From Verminephrobacter eiseniae EF01-2 (GTDB lineage Bacteria > Pseudomonadota > Gammaproteobacteria > Burkholderiales > Burkholderiaceae_C): a stretch of DNA of 64,000 nt. The notes under the pieces were generated by a model that had not been told where the DNA came from, did not search any database, and saw only the letters and a program-made list of their open reading frames with translations. Shown piece by piece: positions 53,588-62,007 of the stretch (position 1 is the stretch's first letter; each line of letters opens with the position of its first letter). The stretch covers positions 3,832,501 to 3,896,500 of the forward strand of contig NC_008786.1 in the NCBI RefSeq assembly GCF_000015565.1. Reading direction: 5' to 3'. The translations under genes and the position numbers were made by a program.

Positions 53588-53974
53588 TCAGGCCACCCTC
53601 GTTCGCTCGGCCGCTTCGAGCGTGGCCCATTCCTCGTCGCTGTACAGGCGCGAGCGCGTCAGGAACCGCTGCCCGGTCGGGCCTTCGAGCGAGAACATGC
53701 CGCCACGGCCCGGCACCACGTCGATGATCAGATGCGTGTGCTGCCAGTACTCGAACTGCGGCCCGCTGATGTAGAACGGCACACCGCCGATATGCCCGAG
53801 CAGCCGGTCGTAGTCGCCGACGATGAACTCGGCCTGCGGGTAACACATCGGCGCGCTGCCGTCACAGCAGCCCCCGGACTGGTGGAACATCAGCGGCCCG
53901 TACTTCGTGCGCAACTGGTCGATCAGCGCAATCGCGGCCTCGGTCGCCGTGACGCGCAAGACTTTTTCTGTCAT
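53588..53974 (-). CDS. DUF779 family protein
   Basis: The 128-residue protein contains GPLMFHQSGGCCDGSAPMCY and HLIIDVVPGRGGMFSLEGPT, the signatures of DUF779, a small cysteine-containing family nearly always found next to acetaldehyde-type dehydrogenases, as here. Its function is not established. An intrinsic terminator separates it from the upstream aldehyde dehydrogenase gene, so it gets only read-through or has its own promoter. Confidence 0.92.
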   Translation of the reverse strand: MTEKVLRVTATEAAIALIDQLRTKYGPLMFHQSGGCCDGSAPMCYPQAEFIVGDYDRLLGHIGGVPFYISGPQFEYWQHTHLIIDVVPGRGGMFSLEGPTGQRFLTRSRLYSDEEWATLEAAERTRVA

Positions 53975-53999
53975 CGGAGCCTCCGATGTGTGGCCAGCG

Positions 54000-54027
54000 A
54001 AAAAGACCCGGCCGCGCGGGCCGGGTC
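54000..54027 (-). terminator. Strong rho-independent terminator after the aldehyde dehydrogenase
   Basis: On the minus strand GACCCGGCC, a five-base loop and GGCCGGGTC form a perfect 9-bp GC-rich stem followed at once by TTTTT. It lies 28 bp after the dehydrogenase stop and 26 bp before the DUF779 start. Confidence 0.88.
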
Positions 54028-54054
54028 AGCGGTGTGACGATGGATCGGAATCGA

Positions 54055-55575
54055 TCAGAAGAACCCGAGCTTGTTCTCGCTGTAGCTCACCATCAGGTTC
54101 TTCGTCTGCTGGTAGTGGTTGAGCATCATCTTGTGGTTCTCGCGCCCGATGCCCGAGTTCTTGTAGCCGCCGAACGCAGCGTGGGCCGGGTAGAGGTGGT
54201 AGCAGTTGGTCCACACGCGCCCGGCCTGTATGCCCTTGCCCATGCGGAACGCGGTGTTCATGTCGCGGCTCCACACGCCGGCGCCGAGGCCATACAGCGT
54301 GTCGTTGGCGATCTCCAGCGCGTCTTCCTCGTTCTTGAAGGTCGTGACCGAAACGACGGGGCCGAAGATCTCCTCCTGGAAGATGCGCATCTTGTTGTGG
54401 CCCTTGAACACCGTAGGCTTGATGTAATAGCCGCCTTCGAGATCGCCCTTGAGCAGGTTGCGCTCACCGCCGATCAGCACCCGTGCGCCTTCCTGCTTGC
54501 CGATGTCGAAGTAGGACAGGATTTTCTCCAACTGCTCGCTGGAAGCCTGGGCGCCGATCATCGTGGCCATATCCAGCGGGCTGCCCTGCGTGATCGCAGC
54601 AACCCGCCCGATGGCGCGCTCGATGAAGCGGTCGTAGATCGACTCCTGCACCAGCACGCGCGACGGGCAGGTGCAGACCTCCCCCTGGTTCAGCGCGAAC
54701 ATCGCAAAGCCTTCGAGCGCCTTGTCGAAGAACGCATCGTCCTTGTCCATCACGTCGGCGAAGAAGATGTTCGGTGACTTGCCGCCGAGTTCCAGCGTCA
54801 CCGGAATCAGGTTCTGGCTGGCATATTGCGAGATCAGCCGGCCGGTGGTGGTCTCGCCGGTGAAGGCGATTTTGCCGATGCGGTTGCTCGACGCGAGCGG
54901 CTTGCCGGCCTCCAGGCCGAAGCCGTTGACGATGTTGACCACACCCGGCGGCAGCAAATCGCCGACCAACTCCATCAGCACCAGGATGGACACCGGGGTC
55001 TGCTCAGCCGGCTTCATGACCACGCAGTTGCCCGCCGCCAGCGCAGGCGCCAATTTCCAGATGGCCATCAGGATCGGAAAGTTCCAGGGGATGATCTGGC
55101 CGACCACTCCGATGGGCTCGTGCAAGTGATAAGCATAGGTATCGTTGTCGATCTGGCTGATGCTGCCTTCCTGCGCGCGGATGCAAGACGCGAAGTAGCG
55201 CAAGTGGTCGACGGCCAGCGGTATGTCGGCCAGGGTGGTTTCGCGGATCGGCTTGCCGTTGTCCCAAGTCTCTGCGGCCGCAAGCATTGGCAGATTCTGT
55301 TCGATCCGGTCGGCCATCTTGTTCAGGATGGTGGCCCGCTCCGTGGGCGAGGTCTTGCCCCACGCGGTCTTTGCCTTGTGCGCGGCGTCCAGCGCGCGCT
55401 CCACGTCCGCTGCGGTCGAGCGCGGGATATCGCAGAACGGCTTGCCCGTCACTGGCGTAATGTTCTCGAAATACTGGTTTTCCACCGGCGCGACCCATGC
55501 GCCGCCGATGTAGTTGCCGTAGCGCTTCTTGAAGTTCACCGGGGTACCGAATTTGCCCGGTTCGAGCATGTCCAT
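54055..55575 (-). CDS. Acetaldehyde-type NAD-dependent aldehyde dehydrogenase (ExaC/AcoD-like)
   Basis: The 506-residue enzyme has the cofactor segment [20 protein letters not shown], the glutamate motif [16 protein letters not shown] at about residue 265 and the cysteine motif [20 protein letters not shown] at about 300, with two cysteines as in ExaC. The long N-terminal [20 protein letters not shown] and the length fit the ethanol/acetoin-linked branch. The neighbouring DUF779 gene supports this. The ATG at 55575 is used. Confidence 0.94.
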   Translation of the reverse strand: MDMLEPGKFGTPVNFKKRYGNYIGGAWVAPVENQYFENITPVTGKPFCDIPRSTAADVERALDAAHKAKTAWGKTSPTERATILNKMADRIEQNLPMLAAAETWDNGKPIRETTLADIPLAVDHLRYFASCIRAQEGSISQIDNDTYAYHLHEPIGVVGQIIPWNFPILMAIWKLAPALAAGNCVVMKPAEQTPVSILVLMELVGDLLPPGVVNIVNGFGLEAGKPLASSNRIGKIAFTGETTTGRLISQYASQNLIPVTLELGGKSPNIFFADVMDKDDAFFDKALEGFAMFALNQGEVCTCPSRVLVQESIYDRFIERAIGRVAAITQGSPLDMATMIGAQASSEQLEKILSYFDIGKQEGARVLIGGERNLLKGDLEGGYYIKPTVFKGHNKMRIFQEEIFGPVVSVTTFKNEEDALEIANDTLYGLGAGVWSRDMNTAFRMGKGIQAGRVWTNCYHLYPAHAAFGGYKNSGIGRENHKMMLNHYQQTKNLMVSYSENKLGFF

Positions 55576-55827
55576 GTGCGTCTCCTGATGTGTCGATGAT
55601 CGCGGCGGCGACATCTGCGGTCGCTCATCCGCTGGCTTTGCCGACCGTGCCCGCGCAGGTTCGTGGTTGCGCGGGGTCGGTGCCGCATTCTACGTCGTAT
55701 TCCATCGGATATGTCAAAGGACGGCGCTTGCAAGCGGCGTTCCGGCCAGCGGCGGCCTTGCTGCGCGGTCTGCCTTATGCTTGGCGCACCGCATTCGTCG
55801 TCCCGCGCCGGTTCACGCCCACCACAT

Positions 55828-56241
55828 ATGCCCGACACCCCCTCTCCCACGACCGGCAAAAACCAAGCCACGCCGGCGCGGACACGCTCGGCCCCGGGTC
55901 CGGTGCTCAAGTTCCGCATACGGATCACCCATGGTGATGCGATCGCCGTCGGCCCGGGCAAAATCGCGCTGCTCGAAGCCATCGAAGCCACGGGCTCCAT
56001 CACTGCCGCAGCCAAAACCCTGGGTATGTCGTACCGCCGGGCCTGGTTGCTTCTGGACGAAACGAACCGGTCGTTGAAACGGCCGGCGGTCGACTCCACC
56101 AAGGGTGGTCCGCATGGCGGCGGCAGCCTGCTGACCGATGAAGGCAGGAAACTGATCGCGCTGTACCGACACATCGAGGCCACTGCGCGCACCGCTTGCC
56201 GCAGCGACATCAGGCGCCTCATGGAGATGCTCGCCCGTTGA
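55828..56241 (+). CDS. ModE N-terminal-like winged-helix regulator
   Basis: The 137-residue protein has RIRITHGDAIAVGPGKIALL, then EAIEATGSITAAAKTLGMSY and RRAWLLLDETNRSLKRPAVD, the winged helix of ModE/LysR-like repressors without the molybdate-binding C-terminal domain. It may sense molybdate through another protein or not at all. A broken molybdopterin-oxidoreductase-like gene lies just to its right. The ATG at 55828 gives a short proline-rich lead-in; earlier starts are possible. Confidence 0.83.
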   Translation: MPDTPSPTTGKNQATPARTRSAPGPVLKFRIRITHGDAIAVGPGKIALLEAIEATGSITAAAKTLGMSYRRAWLLLDETNRSLKRPAVDSTKGGPHGGGSLLTDEGRKLIALYRHIEATARTACRSDIRRLMEMLAR

Positions 56242-56299
56242 ACATGGGGCAGCAGCCCCGATTCCGATGCGTTGCGGCCGGCCCCGAGCGTCGGTCGAG

Positions 56300-56743
56300 C
56301 GGCAAGGCGTTCTTCTCGTACACCACCAGCACACCAGCCCCCGTCACGGTGCTGTACAGCTCGCTCCAACGGAACAACGCCCGGTAGCCGTCGTCGCCGC
56401 AAGCGATGATCATGCATTCCTTGAGCGCCGGTCTCGGCAACTGCGGCAAGTCTGTCAACGCCAGGATGTCCAACAGCGACACGCCGCGATAGCCTTCGGC
56501 CAGTTCGATCTGGCGACTGCTGATGCAAACGATCGCGGTGGGGATCTGATTCGCGCCCTGACTGACAAGACTGGCCCGTTTCGCGCCAAGGGACATGTCA
56601 TCCAGGTCGGCAACCGCGTCTGCATTGCCGAAGGACGTATCGTCGATGTCGATGGCAGAATCGATGCGCCTGCGACCACGATTTGCCTGGTATTTCCGTG
56701 GCCTTGAATTTTCTGACTGGTAAGTGGCAGAACGGCCCTCCAT
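56300..56743 (-). pseudogene. Remnant of a molybdopterin-binding oxidoreductase-like protein
   Basis: The frame (open over 56219..56743) reads YRGVSLLDILALTDLPQLPR, ACGDDGYRALFRWSELYSTV and GAGVLVVYEKNALPL, which resembles the Moco-binding domain of small sulfite-oxidase-like proteins. It then loses similarity at a probable frameshift near 56290. No signal peptide or conserved cysteine is present. It borders the PvuII-like restriction system. Confidence 0.5.
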
Positions 56744-56749
56744 GCCGAC

Positions 56750-57325
56750 TCAGGGTGACTTCTTCCTTCTCGCTTTGGCAAGTCTGTTGGGGCCTGGCTT
56801 TGGGCGCACAAAGCCAGCAGAACCTTCAGGAAGCCATATAATTTCACCATACTCCATCACGTGAGCCAGCGGAATTTTTGGATTATTGATGTCTTTGCCT
56901 CCGTCGTCATGCCACTTCTTTTCCCACCGTGCATAAAATGATTCCATGTGATCAGGTTTGAGGCGATAAATGACCTGGAGCTCTATGTTCTTGAATGCGG
57001 CAAAATACCAATCGACCTTCCTGTATTTTGCGATAATGGCAGGGTTCATATGGTGGTGCGTTGTAAACTGGTGTTGCAACTCCAGATTTACAGTCTTGAT
57101 TTCATACTCGTTGCCAAATGAATCGACGGCATCATTGCCTTCTCTCGTGCCGTCAGTAGTGAGACCAAGTATCATCAACAACTGAAGGTACTTTCCTCCA
57201 TTGTCTTGAAAAATGTCGTTGATTTTGTACTTTGAAGCAAGCACCTGATATTCCCTGATGCAAGGAAAAAGGCGCTCAAATTTTTGCTTATCCGTTTCTT
57301 CGGCTGAGTGATTAGCTTGCGTCAT
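56750..57325 (-). CDS. pvuIIR: PvuII-like type II restriction endonuclease
   Basis: The 191-residue protein matches R.PvuII, which cuts CAGCTG. It has INDIFQDNGGKYLQLLMI and REGNDAVDSFGNEYEIKTVN, with the catalytic Asp, Glu and Lys of the PD-ExK site (D, E and K of NDAVD and EYEIK), the DNA-reading HHHMNPAIIAKYR and the dimer segment DINNPKIPLAHVMEYG. PvuII is 157 residues; this one has about 10 extra residues at the N-terminus and 24 basic ones at the C-terminus. Its start overlaps the controller gene by 14 bp, as in the PvuII system. Confidence 0.95.
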   Translation of the reverse strand: MTQANHSAEETDKQKFERLFPCIREYQVLASKYKINDIFQDNGGKYLQLLMILGLTTDGTREGNDAVDSFGNEYEIKTVNLELQHQFTTHHHMNPAIIAKYRKVDWYFAAFKNIELQVIYRLKPDHMESFYARWEKKWHDDGGKDINNPKIPLAHVMEYGEIIWLPEGSAGFVRPKPGPNRLAKARRKKSP

Positions 57326-57536
57326 CTGGATTCAAAAGTACTCTGATGTCAACACCAAGAGCCACAGCCAACCGTTCCATGTTGTCTACGGTAATGTTCC
57401 TTTCTCCGCGCTCGACCGAACTGACATAAGTTCTATGCAGATCACAAAGATCAGCAAGCCTCTCTTGCGAGATGCCTTGGCCGGTGCGAACCTTCCGCAG
57501 GTTGCGAGAAAAAGTGAGTCGGGCTGTCATGCTCAT
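57312..57536 (-). CDS. pvuIIC: Controller protein of the PvuII-like system (C protein)
   Basis: The 74-residue protein is a single XRE helix-turn-helix (GQGISQERLADLCDLHRTYV, then SSVERGERNITVDNMERLAV). C proteins activate their own gene and the endonuclease gene after the methyltransferase has protected the host, which delays restriction. The DNA upstream contains ACT-N3-AGT type boxes (57575-57598). It overlaps the endonuclease start and is divergent from the methyltransferase gene. Confidence 0.93.
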   Translation of the reverse strand: MSMTARLTFSRNLRKVRTGQGISQERLADLCDLHRTYVSSVERGERNITVDNMERLAVALGVDIRVLLNPDDAS

Positions 57537-57568
57537 GGCACATGGATGAAGTTCTCAATGATCTCCGC

Positions 57569-57598
57569 TTGACAACTTTGAATCTACAGACTATAAGT
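57569..57598 (+). promoter_or_regulatory. Methyltransferase promoter overlapping C-protein boxes
   Basis: TTGACA at 57569-57574, 17 bases, then TATAAG at 57592-57597 form a near-consensus sigma-70 promoter pointing at the methyltransferase gene. Two direct ACT-N3-A(G/A)T boxes, ACTTTGAAT (57575-57583) and ACTATAAGT (57590-57598), lie within it. C-protein binding here could switch transcription from the methyltransferase to the controller and endonuclease. Confidence 0.75.
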
Positions 57599-57637
57599 TT
57601 CATCCTTTGAGGATTGCACAAATCTGACCACATCGCC

Positions 57638-58633
57638 ATGACACCTGATCTGCCCGTTTTCAACCAGCAGCCGCTCTACCACACTGACTTGGGGGCGGCT
57701 TACGTCGCTGATTCGCTCGACATGCTCCGGCAGTTGCCTGACAACAGCATCAACTTGGTCATGACCTCTCCCCCTTTTGCGCTTCAGCGTCAGAAGGACT
57801 ACGGAAACAAGGATCAGCATGAATACATTGACTGGTTAACCGAATTCGCCACGCTCGTTTACCAAAAGCTCACACCTGATGGTTCTTTTGTGCTGGACTT
57901 GGGGGGAGCGTATCAGAAGGGCTTACCCGTTCGCAGCCTCTACAACTATCGTGTCCTGATCAGGTTCTGTGACGAGATCGGCTTCCACTTGGCCGAAGAA
58001 TTCTTCTGGTTCAATCCCTCCAAGTTGCCCTCCCCGATCGAGTGGGTCAACAAGCGGAAAATTCGTGCCAAAGACTCCGTTAACACCGTTTGGTGGTTGT
58101 CAAAAACTGAGTGGCCGAAGGCAGATGTCTCCAAGGTCCTGGCCGAATATTCGGAGCGGATGAAAAAACTCATCAAAGATCCAGAAGCCTACTACTCACC
58201 GGCGAAACGACCATCAGGCCATGATATTGGTTCTTCTTTTGGCAAGGACAACGGAGGATCCATTCCTTCCAACTTGCTTCAAATTTCCAACTCTGAAGCA
58301 AATTCCCAATATCTGAAGCTGTGCAAAGAAGTCGGGATTCAAGCTCACCCTGCGCGATTTCCCGCCAAATTACCTGAATTTTTCATCAGGTATCTGACAG
58401 AACCCAACGACCTGGTTGTGGACATCTTCGGCGGCTCAAACACCACGGGTCATGTTTGCGAATCGGAAGGCAGGCGCTGGCTGGCATTTGAACAACTTCA
58501 AGAGTATCTGTCTGCTTCCGTGTTCAGGTTCATGCAGGATCAACCAATCGAGAGCATCAAGACCACCTTTGCAGAATTAATGGAAAACAAGATCAAACAC
58601 ATCAAATCAAATGGGCAAGGCAAGTTGTTCTAA
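57638..58633 (+). CDS. pvuIIM: PvuII-like DNA methyltransferase (N4-cytosine type)
   Basis: The 331-residue protein matches M.PvuII. The catalytic motif IV is MTSPPFALQRQKDYGN near residue 45, and the SAM-binding motif I is DLVVDIFGGSNTTG near residue 265, in the order of beta-class methyltransferases. Further matches are LPSPIEWVNKRKIRAKDSVN and RPSGHDIGSSFGKDNGGSIP. It should methylate the cytosine of CAGCTG. The ATG at 57638 is preferred; a TTG at 57614 would leave no room for a ribosome site. Confidence 0.95.
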   Translation: MTPDLPVFNQQPLYHTDLGAAYVADSLDMLRQLPDNSINLVMTSPPFALQRQKDYGNKDQHEYIDWLTEFATLVYQKLTPDGSFVLDLGGAYQKGLPVRSLYNYRVLIRFCDEIGFHLAEEFFWFNPSKLPSPIEWVNKRKIRAKDSVNTVWWLSKTEWPKADVSKVLAEYSERMKKLIKDPEAYYSPAKRPSGHDIGSSFGKDNGGSIPSNLLQISNSEANSQYLKLCKEVGIQAHPARFPAKLPEFFIRYLTEPNDLVVDIFGGSNTTGHVCESEGRRWLAFEQLQEYLSASVFRFMQDQPIESIKTTFAELMENKIKHIKSNGQGKLF

Positions 58634-58778
58634 CCTGGCCATCCCGGAATATGAACTGGCAAAAGCCGCAGATCGTCCAGCGTGAACGTCCGCTCGCGCG
58701 ACACATGGCCGGTGACCCTCAAGACCGGCTCGGGTACGGACTGAAAACCTCGATGTTGCGCGATCGGATCAGTGAGGC

Positions 58779-59330
58779 TCACTTGGCCGTATCGTCCCGG
58801 ACAATGGCCGCCAGTTCTTCGGGCGAGGAACTCCTGGGCTCTGCGCCGGACTGCACGATCTTTGCGTTGGCCGTCGGGTCCGCAACCGCCTGGCGCACAG
58901 CCTGGCTCAGTGGCTGCACGATATCAGCCGGCGATCAGCCGGCGTCTCGGCGGAAACGAACATCGCGTACCAACCAGTTCGTTGTTCGTATCCACATTCA
59001 TCCACATTCGCAAATCCCTGCTCCTGGAAAGTCCTGGCCTCGGGAAGCGCCGGATGGCGTTTCGCAGCCGCGATGCCCAGCGCCTTCAAGCGGCCAGCCC
59101 GAACATGGGCCAGCACAGCGGGCACATCGGCAAAAGCACCCGCCACCCGACCGCCGAGCAGGTCGTTCAGAGGTCGTTCAGAACCGGGGTTATGCCGTCG
59201 TAGGGGATGTGCGCCAGTTCCACACCGGCGGCCAATTCCAGTTGCACCAAGGCCAAGTGGGGGATGCTGCCCGTGCCGGAGGAAGGGCCGATGGTTTGGT
59301 TTTCCTGCTCTACGGCCGGGGCAATTCCTG
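58779..59330 (-). pseudogene. C-terminal remnant of a Bug-type receptor gene
   Basis: Fragments in several minus-strand frames read PHLALVQLELAAGVELAHIP, YDGITPVLNDL, GAFADVPAVLAHVRAGRLKA, LGIAAAKRHPALPEARTF and WYAMFVSAETPAD, and end in AIVRDDTAK with a TGA at 58779. These are the second lobe of a Bug receptor. The N-terminal half is missing and there are at least two frame changes. It separates the PvuII-like genes from the secretion cluster. Confidence 0.85.
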
Positions 59331-59795
59331 ATCCCTCGGCGGCATGTCCAGAATCACCGTGGCAGGCCCGCCCATATGGGGGCCCAGTCGCGCCTGACGG
59401 GGGGCCAGGGTTTGCAGCAGCAGTCCTTGGTCGACCGCAGCCCCGATGCGAAATGGTCGGGCCGGTTTGCCATCGACCGCAATCAGCGCCGCGCCGCCGC
59501 CACTGCGGCGACCCGACAGCACACCGATCAGCGCGAACCGGCCCGGCGGCGCAGCCACCGGCGCTGCCGCGCCGGGCGCCGAAGAAGGCAGCGCGCCCAG
59601 CAAGCGCGCCAGGGCCTGGGCGTCGGGCGCCACGGCGTCGGGCACGGCGGGCAGCATGGCTTGGGCTGCGGGCGCGGACAGGCGCAGCCCCCAAAAAACC
59701 ACGCTGGCGCCGGCTGCGGCCCACAGCGCCAGAGTCCCCAGACGGGCGCCCCATGGGCTATGCGGGCCGTGCGGGCTGTGCGAATTGGTCACCAT
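59310..59795 (-). CDS. gspC: Type II secretion system protein C (GspC-like)
   Basis: The 161-residue protein has one N-terminal span (LGTLALWAAAGASVVFWGL) and a homology-region domain (RFALIGVLSGRRSGGGAALI and AVDGKPARPFRIGAAVD), with the short periplasmic form found in betaproteobacteria and no PDZ domain. GspC links the inner-membrane platform to the secretin. It is divergent from gspG, with the promoters in the 50 bp between them. Its 3' end overlaps the Bug remnant. Confidence 0.82.
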   Translation of the reverse strand: MVTNSHSPHGPHSPWGARLGTLALWAAAGASVVFWGLRLSAPAAQAMLPAVPDAVAPDAQALARLLGALPSSAPGAAAPVAAPPGRFALIGVLSGRRSGGGAALIAVDGKPARPFRIGAAVDQGLLLQTLAPRQARLGPHMGGPATVILDMPPRDQELPRP

Positions 59796-59845
59796 GCGGG
59801 GATTATGATTCAGGCGCTTGTCCCCCTGCCCGGAGATCCTCTGCA

Positions 59846-60298
59846 GTGAACCATTTCCTCCCCCTTGCGCTGCGCGGCGCCCGCCGCAGCCTTGCCAGAG
59901 GCTTTACCCTTCTCGAACTGATGGTGGTTTTGGTCATCATCGGCGTGCTGGCCGCTCTCATCGTGCCCAATTTGCTCGATCGCGCCGACGACGCCCGCAT
60001 GACCGCCGCCAGGACCGACATCACCAATCTGATGCAGGCGCTCAAGCTGTACCGCCTGGACAACCAGCGCTACCCCACGGCCGAGCAGGGTTTGCAGGCG
60101 CTGCTCGTCAAGCCCGGCGCAGGCCCGATGCCGAACAACTGGAAGCCGTACCTCGATAAACTGCCCAACGATCCCTGGGGACGCCCGTACCAATACCTGA
60201 ATCCGGGCATCAAGGGCGAGGTCGATGTGATGTCGTTCGGCGCCGACGGGCAATCGGGCGGCGAAGGCAAGGATGCAGACATCGGCAGTTGGCAGTAG
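59846..60298 (+). CDS. gspG: Type II secretion major pseudopilin G
   Basis: The 150-residue prepilin has the peptidase site RGFTLLELMVVLVIIGVLAA with Glu5 of the mature protein, and the GspG-specific AARTDITNLMQALKLYRLDN, RYPTAEQGLQALLVKP and YQYLNPGIKGEVDVMSFGAD with the calcium-binding end. I chose the GTG at 59846, preceded by GGAGA nine bases before it, since no ATG gives the correct leader. Confidence 0.94.
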   Translation: MNHFLPLALRGARRSLARGFTLLELMVVLVIIGVLAALIVPNLLDRADDARMTAARTDITNLMQALKLYRLDNQRYPTAEQGLQALLVKPGAGPMPNNWKPYLDKLPNDPWGRPYQYLNPGIKGEVDVMSFGADGQSGGEGKDADIGSWQ

Positions 60299-60300
60299 CC

Positions 60301-60789
60301 ATGCCAGCCCGCGGCCCTGGCAGCCATGCACCCCCACGCTGGCGCGGCTTTACTTTGCTGGAACTGCTGATCGTCATCTGCATCATGGCCCTGGCCACGG
60401 CCGGGGTGGGGCTGGCCTTGCGCGACGACGGGCAGATGCTGCTCGAACGCGAGGCCGCCAGGCTGGCCGCGCTGCTCGAATCGGCCCGCGCGCAGTCGCG
60501 TGCCGCCGGGGTGCCGGTGCGCTGGCGCGTGCTGCCGCAGGGCTTTCGGTCCGGGGGCCTGCGGCAGGACTTCCGTTTCGAGGGCCTGCGCCCCAACGCG
60601 CAGGCCGCGTTGCCCAGCCAGTGGCTCGACGCCGGCACCGTGGTGCACGGGCAGACGGTGCTGCAACTGGGCCCCGAGCCGCTGATTGGCCCGCAGCAGG
60701 TGCAAATCGGCCACCCCTCGTACCCCGGGCGCAGCTTGCGCGTCGTCACCGATGGTGTGCGCCCTTTCGCCGTCGAGTCGGTGCCGTGA
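60301..60789 (+). CDS. gspH: Type II secretion minor pseudopilin H
   Basis: The 162-residue protein has the prepilin leader WRGFTLLELLIVICIMALA and a beta-rich C-terminal domain. Its size and its place between gspG (2 bp away) and gspI support GspH. Its stop overlaps the gspI start. Confidence 0.88.
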   Translation: MPARGPGSHAPPRWRGFTLLELLIVICIMALATAGVGLALRDDGQMLLEREAARLAALLESARAQSRAAGVPVRWRVLPQGFRSGGLRQDFRFEGLRPNAQAALPSQWLDAGTVVHGQTVLQLGPEPLIGPQQVQIGHPSYPGRSLRVVTDGVRPFAVESVP

Positions 60790-61148
60790 TGCAGCCCTGG
60801 CAGCGCGGCTTTACGCTGGTGGAAGTGCTGGTGGCCCTGGCCATCGTGGCGATTGCGCTGATGGCGGGCCTGCAGGCCACCACCGCGCTGACGCGCAACG
60901 CATTGCGGCAGGCCGACATCATGCTGGCCCAACTGTGCGCCGAAAACGAGCTGGTCAAGGCCCGTCTGTCGAGCCAGATGCCCAGTGTGGGCGACAGCTC
61001 GCTGGTCTGCGAACAGGCCGGGCGCCAGTTGCAGGTTCTGCTGATCGTGCGCCCCACGCCCAACCCGGCCTTCAGGCGCGTCGATGCGCAGGTGTTCGAT
61101 GGCGACCGTTCGATCTTGCGCATTTCCACCATCATCGGGCGCTATTGA
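60789..61148 (+). CDS. gspI: Type II secretion minor pseudopilin I
   Basis: The 119-residue protein has the leader QRGFTLVEVLVALAIVAIAL and the GspI segment LMAGLQATTALTRNALRQAD. GspI starts the pseudopilus tip complex with J and K. The ATG overlaps the gspH stop (TGATG). Confidence 0.92.
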   Translation: MQPWQRGFTLVEVLVALAIVAIALMAGLQATTALTRNALRQADIMLAQLCAENELVKARLSSQMPSVGDSSLVCEQAGRQLQVLLIVRPTPNPAFRRVDAQVFDGDRSILRISTIIGRY

Positions 61149-61158
61149 GCGACTGGAC

Positions 61159-62007
61159 ATGACCGGGACCATCGCGCGATCACTGGAGCACCTCCGCCTT
61201 CGGCTGCGGTATGAGCGCCTCCGGGCGGCCGCGCGGCGCTCACCGGAGCACCTCCGCCTTCGGCTGCGGTATGAGCGCCTTCGGGCGGCCGCGCGGCGAT
61301 CACCGGAGCACCTCCGCCTGCGGCTGCGGTATGAGCGCCTCCGGGCGGCCGCGCGGCGCTCATGCCGCCAGCAGGGCTTCACGCTCATCGAGCTACTGCT
61401 GGCCATCGGCGTGATGGCGCTGCTGGCCGTCCTGAGTTGGCGCGGGCTGGACGGCATGGTGCGGGCGCAGGAAACGACGCGCCAGCGGGCCGATGAAATG
61501 CTGGTGCTGCAAGCGGCGCTGGGCCAGTGGGGCAGCGACCTGGACGCGCTGCTGCCGATGGCCAACACCACGGCGCTGGACTGGGACGGCCAGGTGCTGC
61601 GCATGACGCGCCGCAGCAGCGCCGTCCCCGACGAGGGCGCGCTGGTGGTGGCCTGGACCCGCCGCAGCGCCGCCGGCACGGGCCAGTGGCTGCGCTGGCA
61701 ATCGCCGCCGGTGCGCACACGCGGGCAGTGGCAGCAGGCTTGGCTGCAGGCGGCCCAATGGGCGCGCACCCCGGGTGTCGACGAGCGGCGCTACGAGGTC
61801 GCGCTGCTGCCGCTGGACGGTTGGCAGATCTTCTATTACCGGGGCGGGGCCTGGTCCAACCCCTTGTCCAGCAGCGACTCGGGCAGCAGTTCCGCCGCCA
61901 TCCCCGACGGCCTGCGCCTGCAAATCACCTTGCCGGCCAGCCAGGCGCTGGCCGGCCAGCTCACGCGCGACTGGGTCAACCCGGTGCTCGGCGGGAGGCG
62001 TTCATGA
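61159..62007 (+). CDS. gspJ: Type II secretion minor pseudopilin J with an extended leader
   Basis: The prepilin site QQGFTLIELLLAIGVMALLA and the later GMVRAQETTRQRADEMLVLQ, YEVALLPLDGWQIFYYRGG are typical of GspJ. The start is odd. The only in-frame ATG is at 61159 and gives a basic leader of about 70 residues, made of three copies of a 20-residue segment (EHLRLRLRYERLRAAARR), where GspJ normally has fewer than 15. No other in-frame start exists between the repeat and the prepilin site. The leader may be tolerated or may impair processing. Confidence 0.9.
   Translation: MTGTIARSLEHLRLRLRYERLRAAARRSPEHLRLRLRYERLRAAARRSPEHLRLRLRYERLRAAARRSCRQQGFTLIELLLAIGVMALLAVLSWRGLDGMVRAQETTRQRADEMLVLQAALGQWGSDLDALLPMANTTALDWDGQVLRMTRRSSAVPDEGALVVAWTRRSAAGTGQWLRWQSPPVRTRGQWQQAWLQAAQWARTPGVDERRYEVALLPLDGWQIFYYRGGAWSNPLSSSDSGSSSAAIPDGLRLQITLPASQALAGQLTRDWVNPVLGGRRS
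61181..61360. repeat. 60-bp tandem repeat x3 at the 5' end of gspJ
   Basis: Three 60-bp units begin at 61181, 61241 and 61301 and differ at only a few positions. Each contains the palindrome half-sites GGCGCTCA and TGAGCGCC. The unit is a multiple of three and is read in frame as part of gspJ. A related single copy is at 52965-53014. Confidence 0.95.

Noticed and set aside
57638..58633. The missing Mod partner of the type III Res subunit
   Set aside because: The methyltransferase matches M.PvuII closely and is paired with its own endonuclease and controller 34 kb away.
61181..61360. Possible CRISPR array from three regularly spaced repeats
   Set aside because: The units are directly adjacent with no unique spacers, lie inside gspJ, and no cas genes are near.
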